DNA of 64,000 nucleotides from Meconema thalassinum (lineage: Eukaryota > Arthropoda > Insecta > Orthoptera > Tettigoniidae): NCBI GenBank assembly GCA_946902985.2, contig OX336388.2, positions 1,501,910,545 through 1,501,974,544 on the forward strand, read 5' to 3'. A program made the translations under genes and the position numbers. The notes beneath the pieces are model-generated. The model saw nothing but the letters and a program-made list of their open reading frames with translations, was not told the origin of the DNA and did no database searches. Below, piece by piece: positions 1 to 10,300 of the stretch (its first letter is position 1; every line of letters begins with the position of its first letter).

Positions 1-60
1 GTAGGCCTATTAGTCTCCCAGAACTGTCAAACTCATTTATTCGCCAATTTTCATTTATGA

Positions 61-1445
61 CAAGTAGTTCCGTGAAGAACTAAAGCTTATTTTCATATAT
101 CATACTTATGTTAATTGCCACTATCAACATACAAAATTTGAGTTTGATTGCTGTAATAGATTCGTAGATATTGAGAATCGACTTAATATTTCGGATGGTC
201 GCCATGTTGGAATTTTATATGTAGGTCTTAGAGTTATGTACTGTTACATGAAGATTATTGTGTACATGTAGTATTCAAACTTCAATCGCATGATTAGGAC
301 ACAAGAAGTAACAAGGACATTTTAAAATTTCGCACAGCTGCCATCTTGTGGTTATGGAAACAATTGAAATAAATTAGATGCCAGTGGATTAACATTCGTA
401 TAAAGATTTACTGTACCAAGTTTCTCTGCACTCGGATGGTTAAATTGCGAGAAACGTCCATGTGAATATTTATAATTCGCGTCGCCGCCATGTTGGATTT
501 GTGATCACCAGGTTATTTAAAGTCCTATAGGTGAACTTAAGTTCATAGCCCCTATGAACGTAAAAAAAATCAGTTTGATTGCTATAATAGATTCGTAGAT
601 ATTCAGAGCCGTCTAAATATTTCGGATGGTCGCCATGTTGGATTGTTAAATGTATAGGCCATAGAGTCATGTAGCATTAAAGGAAAATTATTGCGTAGGT
701 TCATTATTCAAACTTTCACTTCGATCGCATGATTACGACACAAGAAATAAAAACTTAATTTTAAAATTCGCACCGCCGCCTTCTTGAGGTTATGTAAACA
801 ATTGAACTAAATTAGATACCAGTGCATTACAATGTGTTATACATTTCCTGTACCAAGTTTCATTGCGTTTGGATCATTAAATCGCGAGAAAGGTCTATTT
901 AAAATTTTCAAATTCGCTTGGCGGCCATATTCGTTTTTAAGTTAACCGGATGTTGAAAGTCTTATAGGTGAACTTCCAAAGTTCCCTTTATCTCCGTAGA
1001 AATTTTCAGGGTGATACCGCTAATAGTTTCAGAGATATAGAATGCCAGTGAAATATTTCAAACAGCCGCCATTTTGAGGTTACGTAAACAATTGAACGAA
1101 GTTAGATGTCGGTGCATTACAATGTGTATAAACATATACTGTACCAAGTTTCATTGCGTTTGGTTGGTTAAATCGCGAGAAATGTCTATTTAAAAGTCGC
1201 AACTTCGCTTGGGCGCCATGCTGGTTTTGTAGTTACCAGGTTTTCAAAAGTCACATAGGTGAACTTCTAGTAGTTCCCTTTATCACCGTCAAATATTCCA
1301 GGGTGATATCGGAAATAGTTTCGGAGATGTTGAATGCTGGTGAAATATTTCGCACAGCCGCCATGTTGGATTTGAATCCAACACGAATGACACACATAAG
1401 CACACACAGACATACGGACAAAAGGTGATCTCATAAGCCTATTTC
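61..1445 (-). repeat. Family A non-autonomous element (Helentron/HINE-like), copy A1
   Basis: Minus-strand copy. Its 3' end lies at the left (reverse complement of the stem-loop AGTTC-TTCACG-GAACT followed by ACTTG) and its 5' end at the right, where AGCCTATTTTC and the hairpin leading to GGCTTATGAGATCACC are found. The body is tandem modules of about 146 bp, each with an ATGGCGGC-type motif. The small open frames inside are repeat-derived and share no protein family I recognise. The element abuts copy A2 head to head. Assignment to Helentron-associated elements rests on architecture only: no Rep/helicase is present. Confidence 0.7.
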
Positions 1446-1486
1446 TTCATAAATGAAAATAGGCTTATGAGATCAAATTTTGTCCG
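1415..1486. repeat. Near-perfect palindrome at the A1/A2 head-to-head junction
   Basis: Arms GATCTCATAAGCCTATTT and its complement meet at about 1451, and the match continues outward through GGACAAAA/TTTTGTCC. Each family A copy normally has its own 5' hairpin; here two divergent copies share one. Confidence 0.85.
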
Positions 1487-1745
1487 TGTGTGTGTATGTG
1501 GGTGCGTCCGTGTGTTTGTGTGTCCCCTAATAACTTCTAAACCAGGGATGTCAAAGATATGGCCCACGATCGCAATGTGTGACAGACAGAAGAATCATGA
1601 CTTCACTCGATTCCTCTACGGAAGTTTTAAAATGCGCACACTACAACATTTATAAATAATTTCAAGGGCAGCGCTTGCCTAGACAAGCGAGAGAGGTAGA
1701 CAGTAACGCCATCTCTTAGCAACAAGCGGAAATACCACGAAGGCT

Positions 1746-1856
1746 AGAATCTTCCACGCGCTTCGAGTCTAGACTAGAAACTTCCTTATTGATATAAAAG
1801 GAGTGCGTCGGCACGACGTTAGTCAGTTGAGTCGAGTAATCGAAGCGATACGGTCG
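1746..1856 (+). promoter_or_regulatory. Heat-shock-like core promoter of the hAT element
   Basis: Two perfect nGAAnnTTCn heat-shock-factor half-site pairs lie at 1746-1755 (aGAAtcTTCc) and 1776-1785 (aGAAacTTCc). A TATA box TATAAAAG follows at 1793-1800 and an arthropod initiator TCAGTT at 1823-1828. A DPE-like GGTCG sits at 1852-1856, exactly +28 to +32 from the initiator A at 1825. Spacing of TATA, Inr and DPE fits an RNA polymerase II core promoter. That it responds to heat shock is inference. Confidence 0.7.
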
Positions 1857-2005
1857 GAGAAAGATTTTAGTTAACTAAGTTGTACTGCGACATTGTGATT
1901 GTGAAGTCCAGTGATTGCGGAGGTATTGTGCATTTGTTTGTGTCGTGCGCATGCGATATCCATAATTGTTGTGTCGAGTTCCATAATTGTTACGATTTTG
2001 GCATA

Positions 2006-3792
2006 ATGTCACAAAAACGTAAAATTGATATTGAATGCAGAGTTTTTCAGTCTAGATGGGAAATTGCATATTTTTTATAGAATGAAAAGGTAAACCACTG
2101 TGTTTGATTTGCAATCAAACAGTTGTTGTTTGTAAGGAGTTTAACTTGAAGAGACACTATGATACGAATCATAAATCAACATTCGATTGTTACACTGAAA
2201 AGAATGGACACATTGTCATCTTTAAAATCTAACTTCAAGGTCAACAATCGATGTTTACTAAAGCTAATACTGAGAGCGTAGATGCCCCGAAATCAAGTTT
2301 TATTATTGCATTAGAAATCGCGAAGAGATCAAAACCTTTCACTGATGGTGAGTTTATTAAAGACTGCATGTTGAAATGGGCCGATGTTTCATTTCCATTT
2401 CAAAAGTCAATAATTAAAAATATTTCGCTGTCAAGAAACACTGTTGCTTCAAGAATAAATGATTTATCTCAAAATTTGGTTCTTCAACTGAAGGAGAAAA
2501 TTAAGGAACTTACAAACTTTTCACTGGCTGTTGACGAGAGCACTGATACTGAGGATACAGCTCAACTTGCTGTTTTATACGAGGTATTAACAGTAACTTT
2601 GAAATAACTGAAGAACTATTAATGTGCGTCCCATTGACAGGTATTACAAGAGCAAATGATATTTATTCTGCAATTGAGCATTTGATAGCAGAATATGAAC
2701 TCGACTGGAATATACTTAGCAGCACAACTACGGATGGCGCTCCTGCCATGGCTGGCAAACATTCGGGCGTTGTAACTAAGTTAAAACAGAAAACATCAGG
2801 GAATTTTGTGGGATTTCACTGTATAATTCATCAGGAATCATTGTCATCCAAACATTTAAAAATGGACCATGTCATGCAACCTATAATTAAATTAGTAAAT
2901 TTTATAAGGAGCAGAGGACTAAATCACCGACAGTTCAGGCAGTTTTTACAAGATTTGGACGAAAAGTTTTCTGATGTCCCTTATTTCACCGAAGTTCGTT
3001 GGCTCAGTCGAGGAGTAGTTTTAGAAAGATTTTTTTGTATTACGTGACCCTATTCAAGCTTTCAAGTTAGAAAAAGCAATTGATTATGACAATGACTGGT
3101 GGGTTGATTGTGCCTTTTTAGTAGATGTGAATAAACACTTGACTGATCTGAATGTAAAGTTGCAGGGTAAAAATCTGATTGTCGCTCAAATGTATTCATG
3201 TATTCAAGCCTTTGAAACAAAGTTGAGGCTGTGGGAAAATCAGGTAAAAAATCAAACTTTGGATCATTTCCCTCATTTAAAATCATTTGGCACGGTGAAC
3301 CAAAATAAACTGGATCAATATTCTCAACTTCTGCAAAATCTGATCACGGAATTCAACAATCGTTTTGAAGACTTCCACAAAATGAATGAAAAAGAATTCC
3401 CAATTTTCAACAATCCATTCAATTTTGAAGCTTCACAGAAACCAGTTCATTTGCAAATGGAGTTGATAGATCTTCAATCTGACAGTATTTTGAAAGAAAA
3501 AATTAAAGAGGTTAACGCTCTTACATTTTATACACAATATTTCAAGAGTTTGGATAATCACCCGCAATTAAAAAATCATGCAGCACGCATTCTGTGCATG
3601 TTTGGTAGCACCTATTTATGTGAGCAGATGTTTTCCGTCATGAAAATAAATAAGAACAAACATCGCACAAGACTTACGAATGAACATCTCCAATCAATTC
3701 TTAAAATAATTACAACGAATATGATACCTGACATCAATGAGCTTGTCAAAAACAAGAGAAGTCAGGTATCTGGATCCTCGAGCTCAAAATAA
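2006..3792 (+). pseudogene. hAT transposase, degenerate (ZBED5/FAM200-like type)
   Basis: Coding capacity starts at the ATG at 2006. It has a stop near 2078 and a frame change near 2105, inside a BED zinc finger whose CxxC and HxxxxH pairs are still visible (about 2100-2175). There is another stop near 2230, a long readable stretch 2251-2607, a further break, a stretch 2622-3047 (TTDGAPAMAG, then FHCIIHQESL), a frameshift at the T-run near 3032, and a last stretch 3127-3792. The last part carries the hAT C-terminal dimerisation region (FGSTYLCEQMFSVMK at about 3601-3645). The family normally encodes one uninterrupted protein of roughly 600 residues, so this copy cannot make transposase. No intron is needed to explain the breaks. 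Confidence 0.9.
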
Positions 3793-4079
3793 TTACCCTC
3801 TTTTATAATTTTGATATGATTTTTAACAGCCGTATATTATATACTATATAATTAAGTAAATAAAATGTTATAATAATTCAGTACATTTTTTTTATTTGAA
3901 TCTGGCCCGCCAACACATTCTAAATTTAATATATGGCCCTCTGCAAAATTGAGTTTGACACCCCTGTTCTAAACGGCTGGAGTGATTTCAATGAAACTCG
4001 GTAAGATCATAGTACTATTTTGGCCGACCCCGACCGTGCCCTTCAAATTTTATTACGTCTCACCACTCCAACATGGCGG

Positions 4080-4372
4080 TCGGCCCCATGTTGTTGGGGT
4101 AGCGCGCCTGTCTCTCACCCGGAGGCCCCGGGTTCGATTCCCGGCTACGTCAGGAATTTTAGAAACTGACGTGAGGGCTGGAACGGGGTGCACTCAGCCT
4201 CGTAAGGACAATTGAGTAGCTGTCTGACAATGAGGCACGAAAACCAGGTATAATGGCCGAGGGGACCCGATGTGCTGATCACGCGTCACCCCAATATCTG
4301 CAGGCCAAATGGCTGGGCAGCGGTACTTTGGTAGGCCAAGGCTCTTCACGGGCTGTAGTGCCAGGGGTTATT
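4080..4372 (+). mobile_element. tRNA-derived SINE with 15-bp target duplications
   Basis: Inserted in family A between perfect duplicates of ACTCCAACATGGCGG (4065-4079 and 4373-4387). The head resembles a tRNA with a box B (GGGTTCGATTCCC, near 4130). The body begins with GAGGGCTGGAACGGGGT, a stretch also seen in the SINEs near 15.3 and 56.2 kb. Clean duplications suggest a fairly recent insertion. Confidence 0.9.
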
Positions 4373-5150
4373 ACTCCAACATGGCGGCTGTGCGATATAT
4401 CTCACCGGCATTCTATATCTCCGAAACTATTAGTCATAGGCCTATCACCCTGAAGTTTTGTATGGTGATAAAGGGCACTAATAGAAGTTCACATATGTGA
4501 CTTTAAAAAGCCTGTTAACTAAACGAACATGGCGGCCAAACAAAATTGAAACATGAAAATAGACTTTTCTCGCGATTTAATCATCCGAACGCAGTGAAAC
4601 TTGGATTCAGCAAATGTCTATACAAATTGCAATGCACTGACATCTAACTTAGTTCAATTGTTTACATACCCTCAAGATGGGGGCTGTGCGAAATTTTAAA
4701 ATTAAGTTTTTAATTCTTGTGTCCTAATCATGCAATCGAAGTCAACGTTTGAATAATGAACCTACACAATAATCCTCATCTAACAGTACATAACTCTATG
4801 GCCTACATAATTAAAATCCAAAATGGCGACCATCCGAAATATTTACACGGTTCTCAATATCTATCTATTAATCTATGACAGCAATAAAACTGAAATTTTG
4901 TATGTTGATAGAGGCTAGAAACATAAGTTCACCTATGGGACATACAATTACCTGGAGAGCAAAAATCAGACATGGCGGTGACGCAAAATTTAAATATTCA
5001 AATGGACGTTACTCGCGATTTAACCATCCGAGCGCAGGGAAACTTGGTACGGTATATGGTTATAAAAATTTTAATACACTGGCATCTAATTAATTGCAAT
5101 TGTTTTCATAACCACTTGATGGCAGCCGAGAAAAAATTTAAAATATCGTT

Positions 5151-5231
5151 TTTAGCCTATTTTCAATTTTGAAAAAAAAAAAAAAAAAAAGGCTTATGAG
5201 ATCACCTTTTGTCCGTGTGTGTGTGCGTGTG

Positions 5232-5269
<38 letters not shown>

Positions 5270-6713
5270 AGGTGTGTGTGTGTCCCCCATAATAAAATCT
5301 AAACGGCTGGAGCGATTTCAATGAAACTCGGTAAGTTCATAGCACTATTCCGGGCGACCCCGACCGTGCCCTTCAAATTTTGTTACGTCTCACCAATCGA
5401 ACATGGCAGCTGTGCGAAATATTTCACCACCATTCAATATCTCCGAAACTATTTCCGATATCACCCGGGAATTTATTACGGTGATAAACGGAACTACTAG
5501 AAGTTCACCTATGTAACTTTTGAAAAACAGGTAACTACAAAACCAACATGGCGGCCAAGCGAATTTGCGACTTTTAAATAGACGTTTCTCGCGATTTGAC
5601 CAACCAAACGCAATGAAACTTGGTACAGTATATGTTTATATACATTGTAATGCACCGACATCTAACTTCGTTCAATTGTTTACATAATCACAAGATGGCG
5701 GATGTGCGAAATATTTCTCTGGCATTCTATATCTCTGAAACTATTAGCGGTATCTCCCTAAAATTTTGTACGGAGATAAAGGGCACTACTGGAAGTCCAT
5801 CTATAAGATTTTCAAAAATCGGTTAACTACAAAACGAACATGGCGGCCAAGCGAATTTGAACATTTTTAAATAGACCTTTCTCGCGATTTAATGTTCCAA
5901 GCGCACTGAAACCTGGTACAGGAAATATTTATACATATTGTAATCCACTGGTATCTAATTTAGTTCAATTGTTTACATAACCTCAAGATGGCGGCAGTGC
6001 GAATTTTAAAATTAAGTTTTTATTTCTTGTGATGTAGTCATGCGATCGAAGTGAAAGTTTGAATAATGAACCTACGCAATAATTTTCCTTTAATGGTACA
6101 TGACTCTATGGCCTATACATTTAACAATCCAACATGGCGACCATCCGAAATATTTAGACGATACTGAATATCTACGAATCTATTTTAGCAATCAAACTAA
6201 ATTTTTTAATGTTCATAGGGGCTATGAACTTAAGTTCACCTATAGGACTTTAAATAACCTGGTGATCACAAATCCAACATGGCGGTGACGCGAATTATAA
6301 ATATTCACATGGACGTTTCTCGCAATTTAACCATCCGCGTGCAGTGAGACTTGGTACAGTAAATCTTTATCCGAATGTTAATCCACTGGCATCTAATTTA
6401 TTTCAATTGTTTCCATAACTTCAAGATGGCAGCTGTGAAAAATTTTTAAATCTCCTTGTTTTTTCTTGTGTCCTAATTATGCGATTGAAGTTTGAATACT
6501 ACACGTTCACAATAATCTGCATGTAACAGTACATAACTCTAGGACCTACATATATAAAATACAACATGGCGACCATCCGAAATATTTAGCCGGTTCTCAA
6601 TATCTACGATTCTATTACAGCAATCAAACTGAAATTGTGTATGTTGATAGTGGCAATTAACATAAGTAGGATATATGAAAATAGGCTGTATAGTTCTTCA
6701 CGGAACTACTTGT
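5151..6713 (+). repeat. Family A element, nested copy A3
   Basis: Complete-looking copy: 5' TTTAGCCTATTTTC with hairpin to GGCTTATGAGATCACC, a poly-A and TG tract, then about ten modules, then GAAAATAGGCTGTA and the terminal stem-loop. ATGG motifs fall near 5401, 5546, 5693, 5838, 5986, 6132, 6277, 6424 and 6564, spacings of 140-148 bp. It sits inside copy A2 at a T-run. Confidence 0.7.
5211..5284 (+). repeat. (TG)n microsatellite of family A
   Basis: Alternating TG/CG tract directly after the 5' hairpin of copy A3, preceded by an A-run. The same position carries a TG tract in other family A and B copies, so it is part of the element. Confidence 0.9.
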
Positions 6714-6952
6714 TTACTTCTTGTGTCCTAATCATGCGATTGAAGTTTGAATGCTACACGTACACAGTACATAATTTTAAGACCTACATATATAAAATCC
6801 AACATGGCGACCATCCGAAATATTTAGTCGGTTCTCAATATCTACGAATCTATTACAGCAATAAAACTGAAATTTTGTATGTTGATAGTGGCAGTTAACA
6901 TAAGTAGGATATATGAAAATAGGCTGTATAGTTCTTCACGGAACCACTTGTT

Positions 6953-7035
6953 ATCTCTTGTGTCCTAATCATGCGATTGAAATTTGAATAATACACCTAC
7001 ACAATAATCTTCATTTAATTGTAATTAACTATAAG
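6953..7035 (+). repeat. Family A remnant, left part, split by BEL/Pao
   Basis: Family A sequence (CTTGTGTCCTAATCATGCG onward) that resumes at 12830-13029 after the BEL/Pao insertion. The two pieces join through the 5-bp duplication gcctt (7036-7040, 12825-12829). Confidence 0.75.
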
Positions 7036-7040
7036 GCCTT

Positions 7041-7254
7041 TATACCATACCAAATCATTTTAATATACAGTAATCAATATTTTATTAGCACAACTCAACA
7101 TCGCATCCAAAAGACATTCCAAAGACACTACACTCAAAGATAACGAAACCAAAACTATGTAAATCAAAACACTGTCTATTTTCTAACTCAAAACACTGTC
7201 TATTTTCTACAGGAAGTAGATTGCTCGAAAGAGCTTTAGTTCACTTTCTCCACA
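7041..7254 (-). repeat. 3' LTR of the BEL/Pao element
   Basis: Identical to the other LTR except at four positions. It contains a 24-bp near-tandem duplication around CAAAACACTGTCTATTTTCT (about 7165-7210), also present in the 5' LTR. Confidence 0.96.
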
Positions 7255-7266
7255 TTCTCCCACCTT
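7255..7266 (-). promoter_or_regulatory. Polypurine tract
   Basis: On the minus strand AAGGTGGGAGAA lies directly against the 3' LTR, the expected position for plus-strand DNA priming. Confidence 0.75.
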
Positions 7267-7354
7267 GCAAAAGGTAGTTTTGCAACACACACTCATAAAC
7301 TGATGTAAACATTCTAAAATTATAGTTGAACATTGAGCTCAGGAATGTGAACCA

Positions 7355-10300
7355 CTATAAGTCTAGTTTCTTGAGTTGCCTAACAGTTCTACCACAACGA
7401 GTCTTGAATTCACTCTCCTTTTCAGTTCCTGAGTTACTGCAGGGAATATCTTCATTAAGGACCGGCTCACTTAGTCGGTGTTGTGAAGTGTTGATAGAAT
7501 CACCTTTGTTAAGACAGTTTATCTCTAACGAATAAAGTCGCTGTACTGGACGAAGTAGAATGCCAGTTGCTGTCTTAATTTTAACCTGACGAGTCACATT
7601 GTCTCTTCCAGGTAACAGCTCCACCACTCTCCCTAAGGGCCAGTTGATACGTTTCTTGTTGTCGCTCTCCACCAGTACTATGTCTCCTACTTGTATGGAT
7701 CCCTGTTGCTTTTTGCTCCGTGATCGGAGAAATCCCAGGTATTCTTTTTTGAAGCGATTTCTCAGGCTCTCGCGAACAGCTTGTAGATAACGCCATCTGT
7801 CGTTTAAACTGCTGGTTTGAATTTGGTCTAAGTCGGTTACATCATTACCCTCTAGGCTCTGTAGGAACATGGAGGGTCTGAGTGGCTTGAGTTCATCTTC
7901 TTCAGAAAGATAAGTCGAAGGTCGATTGTTCATCAGGTTCTCACAATCGCACAGAAGAGTACACATTTCCTCATAATTTAGGCAAGCTTTACCCAAATTA
8001 CGGCGAAGCAAATCATTTAGAATCTTAATCAACCTTTCCCAGAATCCTCCCCACCAGGCTGCAGTGGGAGGGTTCAGCTTCCATTTAATCTTCAGAAGGC
8101 TGCACATCCTCTCTATTTCAGTCCAATCCAATTGCTCCATGGTTCTGCGAAGTCCGGTGAAATTCGTCCCATTGTCCGAATACATGGTATTCACTCTTCC
8201 TCTTCTTGCCACAAATCGGCGTAGTGCTTGGATATACGCTACTGTACTAAGTGAAGTGATCAATTCCAGATGTACAGCCCGATAAACTGCACAAGTGAAT
8301 ATCACAATCCATCCCTTTTCTCCTCCTCGTAGAAACACAGGGCCGGCCAAGTCTGTGCCCGTGATCTGGAAAACACTCGATGCCTTGATTCGATCCTGTG
8401 GCAACGGAGGAAAAGGTACCTCAAAACTCTTAGCAGAGTTACGACGACAGATCACGCATTTCCGAACATCTGCTGCCACCGTCCTTCTTCCTCTAATTAT
8501 CCAAACCCTTTGGCGCAACAAAACAAGCAGTGTGTGCGTCCCAGCATGGTTATGGAATCGATGAAATTGTTCAATCATTCTTTCAACCATCACATGTTTT
8601 GATGGAAGTACAACTGGATAGGTATACTCAGGAGTGTCGTCAGAATCAACGACTCTTGACTTCATGCGTAGAATTCCTTCATCGTCTGTGAACACCTCCA
8701 GATTCTTCAATTGTTCTTTTCTCTCTTCTTCATAAAGCGTTTCCTTCTGGATAAGGAAGTACAGTTTCTTCTCAGCATTGAGAAACTCTTCGCTATCAAT
8801 TTCCGTTGATACGTGGTCTCTACGATTCCTTTGTTTCAATCTCAAAATCCAAGCAATGGTCCTAACGATTTTGATGTATCCAGAGAATCGTGAACTTAAT
8901 TGCAGTAAAATCGTTTCCACAACAGTGTTCTTAGCAGCTACAACTGTTTTCCTCCTTTCCCTGTTGACTTCTTCCAACAATGGTTCAGGACGATTAAATA
9001 CCCATTCTTCTTCTTTACGTTTAAGCCAAGACGGACCCTCCCACCATCTGGATCTCCAAAGTTGTGTTGGTGAACACTCTCTAGACAGGAGATCTGCTGG
9101 ATTGAGGCTGCCCGGTATGTGTCTCCATGAACTAGCCTTACTGTACTCATGAATTTCCTTCACCCGATTCTCTACGAACACCAACCAAAGCCCTTTATTA
9201 GCAATCCAGGCCAAGACTACTGTTGAATCGGACCAAAACACTGTGTGTATGTCATTCCGGTGTAGGCATCGAAGGCTCAACCGAAACATTCTAACTCCAA
9301 GGAGCGTTCCCATCAGTTCAAGGCGGGGTAGTGTCAGTTCTTTGAGAGGCGCCACTCTAGATTTAGCCATCGGAAGACTCAGTTTGATCTTACCTTCTTC
9401 TTCCGTTCTCAGAAATATGCAACAACCAAACGCTCTTTTGATAGCGTCCACAAATACATGCAAAGTGCTGTTGTCATTCAGGAAAATCCTTCTAGGTATC
9501 CGACAGTCATGTAGGTATTGCAACTGCTGAGTCCATCGACAGAATTCCTCACAAATGTCTCCTGGTAAAACCTCATCCCATCCTATACTTTTCTGCCATG
9601 TCTTCTGCAGAATGAGCTTGGGAATCAGAGTTACTGGGGCCGAAAATCCAATCGGATCAAATATTTTTTGCACGCTGGATAGTACCACTCTTCGGGTTAC
9701 TAAACCTGTTGTCGGGCTGAAGTTACATCCAAGTTCATCTACGTCGCAATACCAACGAAGTCCTAAGACATTTTCAGTTTTACCAACACCACAATCAAAG
9801 GAATTCACCCATCCCCTCAAATTGAAACCTGCGGATAACATCAATTCTTGTGCCTTTAAAATAAAGGGTCCAATTTCTTCCTTTGAAGCGACTCCAGTAA
9901 GACAGTTGTCCACATAAAATGCAGGTTTCATTTCTGTAGCTACTTCCTTCAAATGAGTTGGGGGCTCTTCCAGAAGGTTGTTCAGTACAGAAACCAATAG
10001 GAAGGGACTGGAACAAACACCAAAAACCACCCGGCAATGTCGAAAAGTGGTAATCTTATCATTGTCCCTCCAGAGAAAACGGAGCATATCCCTGTCTTCA
10101 GGATCAATTATAATCTGCAGGAATGCCTTATCTATATCAGCTATTAGACCTATAGGATAGGTTCGAAAATTGGTCAGCACTGACGGAACAAGGTCGATGA
10201 GGTTGGGTCCGGGCTCGAGGCAATCAATCAAGGAATGTCCATTTCTGTCTTTGTTGGAAGCATCGAACACCGGCCTTATCTTTGTAGTGCCACCATCTTT

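Larger units (their letters stand above)
1543..3966 (+). mobile_element. hAT DNA transposon, decayed autonomous copy
   Basis: An exact 8-bp target duplication ttctaaac flanks the element (1535-1542 and 3967-3974). Terminal repeats are CAGGGATGTCAAA at the left and the complement of CAGGGGTGTCAAA at the right, typical of one branch of hAT elements. The interior holds a promoter region, a BED-type zinc finger remnant and a broken transposase ending in the hAT dimerisation motif. It is inserted in family A copy A2. Confidence 0.93.
1446..6951 (+). repeat. Family A element, copy A2 (interrupted)
   Basis: Plus-strand copy beginning at the shared 5' hairpin, followed by a TG-rich tract and ATGGCGGC modules. 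It ends at a second 3' terminus near 6905-6951 (GAAAATAGGCTGTA, then the AGTTC-loop-GAAC-type stem-loop, then ACTTG). It is opened by a hAT element (1543-3966), a SINE (4080-4372) and another family A copy (about 5151-6713). The last insertion splits a T-run just before CTTGTGTCC, as the sequence resumes there at 6714. Confidence 0.65.

Noticed and set aside
470..670. Recurring 60-70-codon frames such as those at 470-670, 6100-6288 and 23333-23533
   Set aside because: They are the same family A module read in several copies and strands, with no conserved start and no coding pattern.
8064..9917. Plus-strand frames of 70-124 codons opposite pol
   Set aside because: Antisense shadows of the BEL/Pao pol gene.
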